Shown here: positions 6,910 to 13,992 of the stretch, piece after piece
How the letters are laid out: each line of letters opens with the position of its first letter
How positions within the stretch are numbered: position 1 is the first letter of the stretch
Origin: Nitrososphaeria archaeon
Lineage (GTDB): Archaea; Thermoproteota; Nitrososphaeria; Geothermarchaeales; JDFR-13
Direction of reading: 5' to 3'
DNA: 14,074 bases
Assembly: GCA_027000765.1 (NCBI GenBank)
Contig: JALTNJ010000160.1
Coordinates: 1 to 14,074 of the forward strand
The notes under the pieces: generated by a model
The model's input: only the letters and a program-made list of their open reading frames with translations
Databases searched by the model: none
Told to the model about the DNA's origin: nothing
Translations under genes and position numbers: made by a program

Positions 6910-7854
6910 ATGAGTAAGATACTTAATATCGCTAAGAAAATAATATCCAATCACTATTTATGCGATAATTGTCTAGGTAGAATGTTTGGAGGGCTTTCTC
7001 GAGGACTTTCTAACGAAGAGAGGGGTAGAGCGATTAGAGAGACAGTTAAAATGGATATTCATCTGCAACTTCTGGAGGGGAAGCGGGTGCCTAGGAAGCT
7101 CTTAAAAAGTCTTATATCTTTATACAACGAGATGGAGATGAAGAGTCTACTTGAGGAACGGGGTATTAACATAGCTCCCAAAGTCATTGAATCTAGTTGT
7201 GAGATATGCGGTGGATTATTCAATGAACTTGATGATATTTTGACAGAGCTCCTTCCATATATACTTGAATATGAATTCACAGGATATGTTGTAGGAGTTA
7301 CATCTCTACCTGAATATGAAGAAAGAGAAGAAAGAATAAAGATGAAGTATGGCCTCTGGTTTTCTGAGAGTATAAGAAGCGAGTTATCGAGGGAGTTAGG
7401 TAAAAAACTGGATAAAAAGCTTAGGGTTGCAAATAAAGCTGTAGAATATGATCCGTCCTCTCCTGAGGCGACTATTATTATTGATATTACGAATAAAACC
7501 GTTGAGGTAGAGACAAAACCGATCCAAATTTATTTTGAAGTCTATAGAGAGAAAGAAAGACCTCTATTTGCTAAAAACTGTAAATCTTGTAGAGGTAAGG
7601 GTTGTGAAACATGTGATTATATTGGGAAAGAAGCTGGAAATAGCTTAGAGTATGCCCTTGGAAAAGTTATGCTTAAAGAAACAGGAGGAAGGAGATGGAG
7701 ATTTAGCATTAAGTATCTTGATAGAGAAAATGATAAAATAGAGGTGTATCTAAAGGTAATTAGGCCTAAGAAGAGAAACATCGATGTTAAAAGACTTATT
7801 AAAACATTGGATATCGAGGGATTTAACATAGTCAATGCACGAATAGAGAAATGA
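6910..7854 (+). CDS. Pus10-like protein lacking the pseudouridine synthase catalytic core
   Basis: Archaeal Pus10 converts U54 and U55 of tRNA to pseudouridine. This 314-residue protein has the family's N-terminal zinc motif (Cys18, Cys21 in CDNCLGR; Cys97, Cys100), a THUMP-like region (about 120-205), and the four-cysteine insert of the synthase domain (Cys224, 227, 232, 235, followed by YIGKEAGNSLEYALGKVML). After this, where Pus10 normally has a GRED-D-RMLG-GRPF block with the catalytic Asp, the chain reads YLDRENDKIEVYLKVIRPKKR and ends 25-30 residues later. The remaining C-terminal synthase part is absent, and the 88 bases before rpl21e cannot hold it. No obvious frameshift was found. 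The locus between srp54 and rpl21e is the usual pus10 place. I infer an RNA-binding protein without the normal catalytic residue. GTGAG stands five bases before the ATG. Confidence 0.8.
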   Translation: MSKILNIAKKIISNHYLCDNCLGRMFGGLSRGLSNEERGRAIRETVKMDIHLQLLEGKRVPRKLLKSLISLYNEMEMKSLLEERGINIAPKVIESSCEICGGLFNELDDILTELLPYILEYEFTGYVVGVTSLPEYEEREERIKMKYGLWFSESIRSELSRELGKKLDKKLRVANKAVEYDPSSPEATIIIDITNKTVEVETKPIQIYFEVYREKERPLFAKNCKSCRGKGCETCDYIGKEAGNSLEYALGKVMLKETGGRRWRFSIKYLDRENDKIEVYLKVIRPKKRNIDVKRLIKTLDIEGFNIVNARIEK

Positions 7855-7885
7855 GAAATCGTCTAATTAGGGGTTTTTAAGGGTA

Positions 7886-7899
7886 ATTTTTATATATAT
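7886..7899 (+). promoter_or_regulatory. putative TATA box of the rpl21e-rpo4 operon
   Basis: ATTTTTATATATAT lies about 50 bases before the rpl21e ATG, in the 88-base gap after the pus10-like gene. T-runs at 7874-7878 and 7887-7891 could also help end transcription of the upstream genes. Confidence 0.5.
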
Positions 7900-7942
7900 T
7901 AAAGCCTTAAACCTTATAGAGTTGTAGGAGGGGATTCGTAAA

Positions 7943-8242
7943 ATGCCTCATTCACATGGATTCAGAAGTAGGACACGTAAACTATTAACAAAAAAAGAGA
8001 ACAAAGGCTTTAGTGATCAGTTGCTAACCTTGGAGAAGATGGGGCCTGGAGATAAGGTAGTAATAATTTTAAACCCTACATATCATAAGGGTATGCCCCA
8101 TAAGAGGTATCATGGAAAAGTGGCTGTAATAAAGAAGAGAAGAGGCAGGGCTTTTGAAGTAGAAGTAAGTAAAGGAGATAAGAGAGTACTCCTAGTAGTT
8201 CCTCCTGAACATTTAAGGCCATTTCAGATGAAGGGTGAGTAG
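7943..8242 (+). CDS. rpl21e: 50S ribosomal protein L21e (eL21)
   Basis: This large-subunit protein, absent from bacteria, is 99 residues and basic. The N-terminus MPHSHGFRSRTRKLLTKK and the following GDKVVIILNPTYHKGMPHKRYHGKVAVI segment match the family closely, including the SH3-like barrel; the PPEHLRP stretch is near the end. A strong GGAGGGGAT at 7927-7934 lies eight bases before the ATG. The stop overlaps the start of rpo4 by eight bases, so the two should be translated from one message. Confidence 0.97.
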   Translation: MPHSHGFRSRTRKLLTKKENKGFSDQLLTLEKMGPGDKVVIILNPTYHKGMPHKRYHGKVAVIKKRRGRAFEVEVSKGDKRVLLVVPPEHLRPFQMKGE

Positions 8243-8573
8243 AGTGCCAAAAAAGGTAATTGAGAAGGAAGCGATCTCTATTCCTGAATTAAAGAATGCT
8301 ATTAAGGATCTAAAGAAATTAGATGAAGAGGAGCTGAATACAATTCAACGTAAGATGGTAGAATACGTCGAGAAGTTCTCAAAAATACCCCCTGGTAAGG
8401 CAAAGAAACTTAAGAAAAAGTTAATGAAGGAACTAGATCTAGATGAGGAGAAGGCTGTTCAAATCATAAATATAATGCCGAAGACCCCTGAGGAGGTAAA
8501 AGAGATATTCTACGAGAAAGTTATTCTAGGTGATTTAGCCAATAAGATTTTGGAGATAATTTGGAAGGAGTAA
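8235..8573 (+). CDS. rpo4: DNA-directed RNA polymerase subunit Rpo4 (RpoF, Rpb4-like)
   Basis: Rpo4 pairs with Rpo7 to form the stalk of archaeal RNA polymerase, which helps promoter opening and binds the emerging transcript. The 112 residues are helical and charged. The C-terminal LMKELDLDEEKAVQIINIMPKTPEEV is the HRDC-like part characteristic of the family. The start is GTG 8235, inside the rpl21e coding end; a second GTG at 8244 (beginning VPKKVIEKE) is also possible. It follows the conserved rpl21e - rpo4 - DUF655 order. Confidence 0.95.
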   Translation: MSRVPKKVIEKEAISIPELKNAIKDLKKLDEEELNTIQRKMVEYVEKFSKIPPGKAKKLKKKLMKELDLDEEKAVQIINIMPKTPEEVKEIFYEKVILGDLANKILEIIWKE

Positions 8574-8585
8574 AAACATCTGAAA

Positions 8586-8595
8586 TTTATATAAA
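8586..8595 (+). promoter_or_regulatory. putative TATA box of the DUF655 gene
   Basis: TTTATATAAA lies 67-76 bases ahead of the two possible starts, within the 79-base gap after rpo4. It suggests that the DUF655 gene can be transcribed independently. Confidence 0.4.
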
Positions 8596-8652
8596 TAATA
8601 GATAAATTCTATAGATGCCGTAATTATATTTTTGTGAAAAAGGATTAAGTAA

Positions 8653-9258
8653 GTGATTAAAATGTCTTCCAAAGCCTTCTTTAGGAAGAGAGTTATTGAA
8701 AATTATGGTTATATACTTGATATGTTTGATGGAGAGAGGAGAATTAGGATTAGAAGGTTTGATGGAAGTTTTAAAGAGATTAGAGTTGTTGGGTTAATAG
8801 GCCAGCTATTAGGAGAGACATGTTTTACATTAATGGAGTTTCAATTAAACCAAGATGCAGTTATTAATTTTCTAGAGAGAGCGTATATAGGTAAGGGACC
8901 TAGGAATAAGGCGATTCGGTTTATTAGATTCGTGAAATATGATGAACTAACTTATAGAGCTAAAGAAAATCTTCCTAAGGCGATAGAGAAATCAATTCTT
9001 TTAAATGAAGATGAGTGGGTGAATTTTTTTAATAGAGCCGGCCCGATAAATATACGGACTCATACACTTGAATTACTAAGGATGATTGGAAAGAAAACTG
9101 TTTTTAAAATAATTGAAGAAAGGGAGAGGAAACCATTCGAGAGTTTTAGGGATTTTTACCATAGAGTGGGAGTGGATCCAGTAAAGGCCATTATTGATAG
9201 AGTAATGGAAGAACTGCGGGAGGAACAGAAGTACTACATATTTTTATGTGGGAGATGA
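8653..9258 (+). CDS. DUF655 protein (predicted nucleic-acid-binding, helix-hairpin-helix)
   Basis: This conserved archaeal protein has no firmly known role. In its 201 residues a beta-rich segment (about 18-75) looks like an OB-type domain. A helix-hairpin-helix region (about 131-172) has PINIRTHTLELL, RMIGKKTVFKIIEER and KPFESFRDFYHRV; the last two resemble the DNA/RNA-binding HhH repeats of the family. A role in RNA or DNA binding is therefore inferred. GTG 8653, with AGGA about 8 bases upstream, and ATG 8662, with AGTGAT close by, are both credible starts. In many archaea the 16S methylase gene ksgA follows; here a convergent gene ends three bases away instead. Confidence 0.9.
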   Translation: MIKMSSKAFFRKRVIENYGYILDMFDGERRIRIRRFDGSFKEIRVVGLIGQLLGETCFTLMEFQLNQDAVINFLERAYIGKGPRNKAIRFIRFVKYDELTYRAKENLPKAIEKSILLNEDEWVNFFNRAGPINIRTHTLELLRMIGKKTVFKIIEERERKPFESFRDFYHRVGVDPVKAIIDRVMEELREEQKYYIFLCGR

Positions 9259-9261
9259 GGG

Positions 9262-10344
9262 TCAATAAGCCCGTATCTCCACGATGTCCATGTCTTGTAA
9301 GACAAAATTTTTAGAGACCCTTATCTGCTCTCCGTTTCTAACCACAATGGCATATCTGAAGTTCCTAGCGAGGCGTTTGTGAATCGCCTCAGCTAAATCG
9401 ATTACTTTTGCTCCTTTCTTGAGGATAAATGGTTTCTCTGGAACGTCATCTTTATATGCACGTGGAAAAACCCTAATTAGGTCAAGTGACTCCAGTAAGT
9501 ACTCCACCAGTTCATCCTGTGTCTTGCATCCCAGTGGATGAAGAGAAAAACCAGAATCAATTGAATACACATGAAGACATTCGTTAAGGAGAATAAGTGC
9601 ACCAGGTCTATGAATATACAGATTTAGAATGTGTTCTTCGATGTCAGATAAGGTTATGTCACCATCTACCTTTACTATAGCATGGTAAATCTTGTAGCTT
9701 CTCAACAACTTTTCAAGATCAGCCTTAGAGACATCAAGTCTACCTACCACCCTGATCCCCCCAGTAGCTGTCTTAGTGATCTCTACAGATCCCTTGACGG
9801 GAGCCAGGTCAATACCTTTGTCATACAAAGCTCTTAAGATAGATTCAGGATCTTCATCCTTACGTTTTACAACAAAGACAAAGTCTGCTGTCTTTAGAAA
9901 GTTAAATATCTTATAATCTAGGGAGTCGCTTATGCCTAGAGGAGGAAGCGCAACAAGCTGGAATTGAACATGTTCATTTCCTATTATACTATAGCTAGGC
10001 TCAAATTGCCATGAGAAGGATTGCTCCTCCTTATGAGATAGCTTGTTAAATGCCTCAGAGATCACAAGAAAATCATCACCAACTACGGCTATACGTGCCT
10101 CTCCATGCTTAGGCTTATTCCATTTAGAGATATAGGTTCCTACTTTCTTTTTCTTTCTCTCCTCAATCTCTTCTCGTAATTTAGCCATTTGACGCCTAAC
10201 TTGCCTGAGAAGATTCTTAGTTCCCTTATGCTTAGGGACTAAACTATAGAATTTCTGCAACTCCCTAAGCTTTTCTTCTGGTGTTTTAGCTTCAGATACC
10301 TTCCTCCACTGAGCCTTAGCCTCTTCAGGTAAATTTGTGACCAT
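9262..10344 (-). CDS. DRG/Obg-like TGS-domain protein with degenerate GTPase motifs
   Basis: This 360-residue protein resembles the archaeal DRG/Obg GTPase group. It has an N-terminal basic helical segment (about 20-67, with VPKHKGTKNLLRQVRRQMAK), a Rossmann-like G domain (83-288) and a TGS domain (289-360). The G domain has lost its signatures: in the P-loop position it reads VVGDDFLVISEAF (no Gly-Lys-Ser/Thr), the DxPG position reads LVALPPLG, and the NKxD position reads LNECL. GTP binding and hydrolysis are therefore unlikely, while RNA or ribosome contact through the basic helix and TGS domain stays possible. The MVTNLPEEAK start is family-like; GGAG lies directly beside the ATG, and a TATA-like element about 22 bases upstream suggests a leaderless or nearly leaderless message. 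It converges with DUF655 and diverges from trmJ. Confidence 0.85.
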   Translation of the reverse strand: MVTNLPEEAKAQWRKVSEAKTPEEKLRELQKFYSLVPKHKGTKNLLRQVRRQMAKLREEIEERKKKKVGTYISKWNKPKHGEARIAVVGDDFLVISEAFNKLSHKEEQSFSWQFEPSYSIIGNEHVQFQLVALPPLGISDSLDYKIFNFLKTADFVFVVKRKDEDPESILRALYDKGIDLAPVKGSVEITKTATGGIRVVGRLDVSKADLEKLLRSYKIYHAIVKVDGDITLSDIEEHILNLYIHRPGALILLNECLHVYSIDSGFSLHPLGCKTQDELVEYLLESLDLIRVFPRAYKDDVPEKPFILKKGAKVIDLAEAIHKRLARNFRYAIVVRNGEQIRVSKNFVLQDMDIVEIRAY

Positions 10345-10360
10345 ACTCCTTCTAAAGAGT

Positions 10361-10372
10361 TGTATATTTATC
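10361..10372. promoter_or_regulatory. shared TATA-like element between the TGS gene and trmJ
   Basis: TGTATATTTATC (GATAAATATACA on the other strand) is the only clear TATA-like sequence in the 54-base gap. Its centre is about 22 bases from the TGS-gene ATG and 32 from the trmJ ATG, so it could drive both genes with little or no leader. trmJ shows no clear ribosome-binding site, which fits. Confidence 0.4.
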
Positions 10373-10398
10373 TAAGCTAATTATTTTTTCGAAGCAAG

Positions 10399-11130
10399 AT
10401 GAAGATATACCTAGTATTGGTTGGTCTTACTGGAGGAGTGAATCTAGGATTGATAGCTAGGCTTACAGAGAACTTTGATGCAGAGGAAATTAGATTAGTA
10501 GAGCCTGAAATTACAAGAGAAATGATGGAGAAAGCATGGATATTCTCTGCTAGAGCAAGAAAAGTGCTTGATGAAAAAATAAAAGTATATAATAAACTTA
10601 GCGATGCAGTTTCAGACTTAGATATTGTATTTGCTACATCTGCTGTCACTTCTGAAAGCGGTGCTAATGTTAGGAGAAGAGCGATTACACCTATGGAAGC
10701 GGCTGAGGTAGCCATAAAAGGGGGATATGAAAAAGTAGGGATAGTATTTGGTAGGGAAGCCACGGGACTTACAAATGAAGAAATCGATGAATGTGATATG
10801 CTTATAACTATTGAATCTAGTCCCCGGTATAGAGCATTAAATATAGCAAATTCAGTTGCGGTTATTTTATATGTATTTTTTGTTGCGAGAGACCTATTTA
10901 AAAAAAGGCGGGAACCGGCACCCAGAGACCTTAGGAAAAGGACTGTAGACTATTTTCATAATGTTGCTTTGTTCGCTACAGAAGACGAGGATTATGCAGA
11001 AAGAGCAGCAAGAGTTTTTACAAATATTTTAAATAGAAGTTCACCAGATAATAAGGAGATAAAGATGCTTATAGGCGTATTTAGAAGAGCGTATATTAAG
11101 TTAAAAAGATATAAAAGCATGAATGTATGA
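10399..11130 (+). CDS. trmJ: tRNA (cytidine/uridine-2'-O-)-methyltransferase TrmJ-like, SPOUT family
   Basis: The protein is a SPOUT (SpoU-type) RNA 2'-O-methylase using S-adenosylmethionine; the closest known archaeal group is TrmJ, which methylates C32 of tRNA. Its 243 residues show motif 1 as GVNLGLIARLTENF (13-26), motif 2 as VGIVFGREATGLTNEEI (about 112-128) and motif 3 as SPRYRALNIANSVAVILY, the trefoil-knot SAM site. The C-terminal helical part (about 165-243) resembles the TrmJ extension. It starts at ATG 10399 without a clear ribosome-binding site and is first in a run toward tfs, ending 22 bases before rpl10e. Confidence 0.9.
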   Translation: MKIYLVLVGLTGGVNLGLIARLTENFDAEEIRLVEPEITREMMEKAWIFSARARKVLDEKIKVYNKLSDAVSDLDIVFATSAVTSESGANVRRRAITPMEAAEVAIKGGYEKVGIVFGREATGLTNEEIDECDMLITIESSPRYRALNIANSVAVILYVFFVARDLFKKRREPAPRDLRKRTVDYFHNVALFATEDEDYAERAARVFTNILNRSSPDNKEIKMLIGVFRRAYIKLKRYKSMNV

Positions 11131-11139
11131 ATGGTGTTT

Positions 11140-11145
11140 GGAGGG
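11140..11145 (+). promoter_or_regulatory. ribosome-binding site fixing the rpl10e start
   Basis: GGAGGG lies seven bases before ATG 11153. It makes the ATG at 11123, inside the trmJ end, an unlikely start. Confidence 0.75.
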
Positions 11146-11152
11146 ATTTTTG

Positions 11153-11656
11153 ATGAAGGCACGTAATTACCGTAGTATAAGAGGAATGTTGTATACAAGA
11201 CAAGAGTATATTCATGGAGCGCCTCAGCCTAGAATAACTAGATTTACAATGGGAACATATAGAGAGGATTATGAGGTTGAGGTAAGGTTAAAGGCTAGGG
11301 AGAGAGAGCTTATTAGAGATCGTGCATTAGAATCGCTTAGGGTTAATGTAAACCGTCTCTTACAGAAGAAAGTAGGTGGTAATAACTACTACTATATTAT
11401 TATGATATATCCTCATCATGTACTAAGGGAAAATAAGATGATGACTGGTGCGGGTGCCGATAGATTGCAGGAGGGAATGAGAAGAGCGTTTGGAAAACCT
11501 ATTGGAAGGGCAGCTGCAGTTGAGCCTGGTCAGACAATTGCTAAGGTGCTGACTTTTGCAAATTACGTCCCTGTAGTCAGGCAGATACTTAAGGTTGGTG
11601 CAAGCAAAATACCTAAAGGCGGAGATATTGACGTTGTATATCTAAAAAGAGAGTGA
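11153..11656 (+). CDS. rpl10e: 50S ribosomal protein L10e (uL16 family)
   Basis: L10e is the archaeal counterpart of bacterial L16, near the peptidyl-transferase and tRNA sites of the large subunit. From ATG 11153 the product has 167 residues. The sequence has RSIRGMLYTRQEYIHGAPQ at the start, then YYIIMIYPHHVLRENKMM, GADRLQEGMRRAFGKPIGRAA and a conserved GQTIAKV stretch. The upstream in-frame ATG 11123 would add ten residues not expected in the family. dph2 begins ten bases after the stop. Confidence 0.97.
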   Translation: MKARNYRSIRGMLYTRQEYIHGAPQPRITRFTMGTYREDYEVEVRLKARERELIRDRALESLRVNVNRLLQKKVGGNNYYYIIMIYPHHVLRENKMMTGAGADRLQEGMRRAFGKPIGRAAAVEPGQTIAKVLTFANYVPVVRQILKVGASKIPKGGDIDVVYLKRE

Positions 11657-11666
11657 TCATGGGCTC

Positions 11667-12716
11667 GTGCTGAAAATAAATATTGAAGAGGTTCTGAAAT
11701 TTCTTGAAAAGAATAAAAAAAGATACAAAAAGATCGTTTTACAAGCTCCAGACGGGCTTAGAAATCAATTGCTTAAATTATATGATGCAATCTTAGAAGC
11801 TGGAATTGAAGGAGAAGTCTATATTAGCGGGTCTAGAAATTTCGGGGCCTGTGATATTGCTTACGAGGAAGCAGCCAGGGTTAAGGCCGACGTAATTATT
11901 CATTTTGGTCATACACAATTCCCGTATAGCGAGGAGCAGATCAACAATTTACCTCATATACCTGTTAAATATTTTCCTGTTTATGACGACAGAGAAGTAA
12001 GCAGTGATTTACTACATAGATTATGCACTGAGATAGAAGGATATAAGAATATCGGGTTATTATACTCGATACAGTATTATCCACAGTTCAATGAAATTAA
12101 GAAGATGTTGGAAAAAGAGGGGTTTAATATATTTATAGGCAAGGGAGCAGGCATTGGTCTTGGAAAAGGACAGATTATTGGCTGTAAGATAGGCGCCGCA
12201 AAAACTATTCAAGATAGGGTAGACGCTTACGTGATAGTTAGTGGAGGAAAGTTCCACGCACTAGGTGTTTCACTTTGGACGGGAGTTCCTACGTTCCTAG
12301 TGGACATTCCTAGCAATAAAATATTTAATCTCGATAGAGAAACGTCGCGTATAAGATCAATAATAGCCTATAAGCTCTTGGAGGCGGAGAAGATAGATAG
12401 ATTCGGCATAATTGTCTCTAGAAAGAGTTTCCAGTACAATTTATCTATAGCTAGATATTGTGAGAAAGAGCTGAAGAAAAGAGGGAAAAAAGCCTATATT
12501 ATTATAGTTGATGAACTAAGCCCACAGATCTTGATGAATTTTCCAGATCTAGAAGGATATATACAGACAGCTTGTCCTCGTATATCGATAGACGATGTAA
12601 TGCTGTATAAGAAACCTATTTTAAATATAGAGCAGTTCATGATATTAATAGGTCACAAGAAGTTTGAGGAGGTTTATCCATGGAGAGAGAGAAAGGTTAT
12701 CCAGGAAAAGAAATAG
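11667..12716 (+). CDS. dph2: 2-(3-amino-3-carboxypropyl)histidine synthase (diphthamide biosynthesis Dph2)
   Basis: Archaeal Dph2 is a radical-SAM-like iron-sulfur enzyme that moves a 3-amino-3-carboxypropyl group to a histidine of elongation factor 2, the first step of diphthamide formation. The 349 residues carry the three cluster cysteines, one per domain: Cys62 in NFGACDIAYEEA, Cys173 in GQIIGCKIG and Cys303 in QTACPRIS. The opening VLQAPDGLRNQL and HFGHTQFPY are also typical. The start is GTG 11667 with GTGATC about eight bases upstream; an ATG at 11659 is in another frame and soon stops. Its 3' end carries the ribosome-binding site and start of csl4. Confidence 0.96.
   Translation: MLKINIEEVLKFLEKNKKRYKKIVLQAPDGLRNQLLKLYDAILEAGIEGEVYISGSRNFGACDIAYEEAARVKADVIIHFGHTQFPYSEEQINNLPHIPVKYFPVYDDREVSSDLLHRLCTEIEGYKNIGLLYSIQYYPQFNEIKKMLEKEGFNIFIGKGAGIGLGKGQIIGCKIGAAKTIQDRVDAYVIVSGGKFHALGVSLWTGVPTFLVDIPSNKIFNLDRETSRIRSIIAYKLLEAEKIDRFGIIVSRKSFQYNLSIARYCEKELKKRGKKAYIIIVDELSPQILMNFPDLEGYIQTACPRISIDDVMLYKKPILNIEQFMILIGHKKFEEVYPWRERKVIQEKK
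12666..12673 (+). promoter_or_regulatory. ribosome-binding site of csl4 inside dph2
   Basis: GAGGAGGT stands six bases before the csl4 ATG at 12680, within the dph2 coding sequence. It supports the 37-base overlap over the later in-frame ATG at 12722. Confidence 0.7.
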
Positions 12717-13225
12717 GTGTCATGGAAGAATATTTGGCTGATAGAGGAACATATATAGACTGGAATGGAATAATCAGGAGTAAATATCTTGGGTTTATAT
12801 TTAAAGATACTGAGATGAGAAAAGTTTTTGTGAAGCCGCTTAGAAAACTAAAGATTTTGGAAGTAGGAGATACTGTGCTTGGGAGGATTATTAATGTCTC
12901 TGGAGTATTTGGATACGTGAGAATAGAGGCTGTGAACTTTAAGCCTTTAGATAGAGACTTTAATGGAATAGTATATCCACATCGTATTGTTAACAGGATA
13001 GATGATGTATATAGAGAAGGAGACTATATTTTAGCTAAGGTAATAAGTAAGGTTAATAGAAGCCTCCATTTATCTATAGCTGAACCGGATCTAGGAGTAG
13101 TGTCGGCTAAGTGTAGCTATTGTGGAGGAAAAATGCGCTCAATCGGAAAAAATAAATTAAGATGTATGAGATGTAGTAATATAGAGATGAGAAAGTTATC
13201 CAGATTATATGGTAGGGTGATATGA
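12680..13225 (+). CDS. csl4: exosome complex RNA-binding protein Csl4
   Basis: Csl4 is a cap subunit of the archaeal exosome and helps feed RNA into the Rrp41-Rrp42 ring. The 181 residues contain the N-terminal domain (YPGKEIGVMEEYLADRGTYI, about 7-26), an S1 RNA-binding domain (about 60-135, from VGDTVLGRIINVSGVFGYVRI), and a C-terminal zinc ribbon with Cys145, Cys148, Cys162 and Cys165. The N-terminal domain needs the residues before the later ATG at 12722, which together with the embedded GAGGAGGT supports start 12680. The 3' end overlaps rpo11 by four bases (ATGA). Confidence 0.95.
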   Translation: MEREKGYPGKEIGVMEEYLADRGTYIDWNGIIRSKYLGFIFKDTEMRKVFVKPLRKLKILEVGDTVLGRIINVSGVFGYVRIEAVNFKPLDRDFNGIVYPHRIVNRIDDVYREGDYILAKVISKVNRSLHLSIAEPDLGVVSAKCSYCGGKMRSIGKNKLRCMRCSNIEMRKLSRLYGRVI

Positions 13226-13518
13226 CATTGGAAATAAAGATCTTAAAAGTTGAAGATAAAATGGTGCGGTTTAGTGTCGTTGGTGAAGACTATACACTTG
13301 GAAACTTACTTCAAAATGCATTACTTGATGATGAAAGAATCCTTGGTGCAGGTTTCTATATAAGTCATCCCCTAAGTAAAGAGCTTGTTTTTACAGTATA
13401 CTTTAAGAGAAAGACGTCGTTTAAAAACGCGAAGAAGGTCATTCTTCAAAATGTAGAAAAGATTAAAAATCAGTTATTAGATATAAAAAATGAAATAGTG
13501 AAAAAGGCGGGTGAATAA
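13222..13518 (+). CDS. rpo11: DNA-directed RNA polymerase subunit Rpo11 (RpoL)
   Basis: Rpo11 pairs with Rpo3 in the alpha-like assembly platform of archaeal RNA polymerase. The 98 residues show the family hallmark GEDYTLGNLLQNAL (about 21-34) and the following HPLSKELVF stretch, ending in a helix. Two starts are possible: ATG 13222, which overlaps the csl4 stop as ATGA with GGTAG six bases upstream, or TTG 13228, which would begin with the common MEIKILK and has GGGTGA seven bases upstream. Gene order csl4 - rpo11 - tfs is that seen in related archaea. Confidence 0.95.
   Translation: MTLEIKILKVEDKMVRFSVVGEDYTLGNLLQNALLDDERILGAGFYISHPLSKELVFTVYFKRKTSFKNAKKVILQNVEKIKNQLLDIKNEIVKKAGE
13509..13514 (+). 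promoter_or_regulatory. ribosome-binding site for a CUG start of tfs
   Basis: GGGTGA stands six bases before CTG 13521, inside the rpo11 end. Its TGA is also the last in-frame stop before tfs, so no canonical start codon lies between it and the first zinc-binding cysteines. Confidence 0.6.
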
Positions 13519-13520
13519 AA

Positions 13521-13841
13521 CTGCCAGTCAAGTTTTGTCCAGTTTGTAAGTCGATCTTGAAAATTGATGTTAGAGGAGAAGAGGCGTACTATATTTGCTC
13601 TAGAGGACACTATGAGGAGAAGATAGACCATAATACTATCAGCAAGAGAATAGAGAGAGAAGAGAAGGTGACCGTAATTCCCAAAGAGGTTCGGACAGAG
13701 ACAATTGCAAAAACAAAGTGTCCTAAATGTGATAACGATACCGCATATACATGGATCGTACAGACAAGATCGGGAGACGAAGGTCCTACAGTATTTTACA
13801 GATGCACTAAATGTAGCTATACTTGGCGAGTTTATACATAA
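13521..13841 (+). CDS. transcription elongation factor TFS (TFIIS-like), probable CUG start
   Basis: TFS enters the secondary channel of RNA polymerase and stimulates cleavage of backtracked RNA. Counted from CTG 13521 it has 106 residues, as the family requires. The N-terminal ribbon has Cys6 and Cys9 (FCPVC) and Cys26, but the usual fourth cysteine is replaced: the sequence reads CSRGHYEE, with His30 a possible ligand. The C-terminal ribbon has Cys67, Cys70, Cys95 and Cys98, and the cleavage-promoting acidic pair Asp86-Glu87 in QTRSGDEGPT. The first canonical start in this frame is TTG 13557, which would remove Cys6 and Cys9, so CUG is preferred (AUA 13515 touches the ribosome-binding site). 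It starts two bases after rpo11. Confidence 0.9.
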   Translation: MPVKFCPVCKSILKIDVRGEEAYYICSRGHYEEKIDHNTISKRIEREEKVTVIPKEVRTETIAKTKCPKCDNDTAYTWIVQTRSGDEGPTVFYRCTKCSYTWRVYT

Positions 13842-13941
13842 GTCACTAGAACAATCGGTATCTTAATATATTCTATTGAAATGATTTTCTATGGTTATAT
13901 TAGTAGAAGAATTAACTATAAAAGCCTGTAAGTAGTAATAA

Positions 13942-13952
13942 TTTATTTAATA
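13942..13952 (+). promoter_or_regulatory. putative TATA box of the PCNA gene
   Basis: TTTATTTAATA lies 41-51 bases before the ATG. A start near 13973 leaves a leader of about 20 bases that holds GGTGGGTGG (13979-13987). The 151-base gap after tfs marks a new transcription unit. Confidence 0.45.
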
Positions 13953-13992
13953 TTTGTAGCTATGTAATTTCCTAATCGGTGGGTGGTTAAGA

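Noticed and set aside
10377..10763. 128-codon minus-strand open frame with apparent hydrophobic stretches
   Set aside because: It is antisense to trmJ, whose SPOUT motifs are clear. The hydrophobicity comes from reading acidic and basic codons in reverse.
13557..13841. TTG 13557 as the tfs start
   Set aside because: It would remove the FCPVC zinc motif encoded just upstream in the same open frame and has no ribosome-binding site at a good distance.
13880..13930. 16-codon open frame starting at ATG 13880 between tfs and PCNA
   Set aside because: It is very short, has no ribosome-binding site and lies where promoter sequence is expected.
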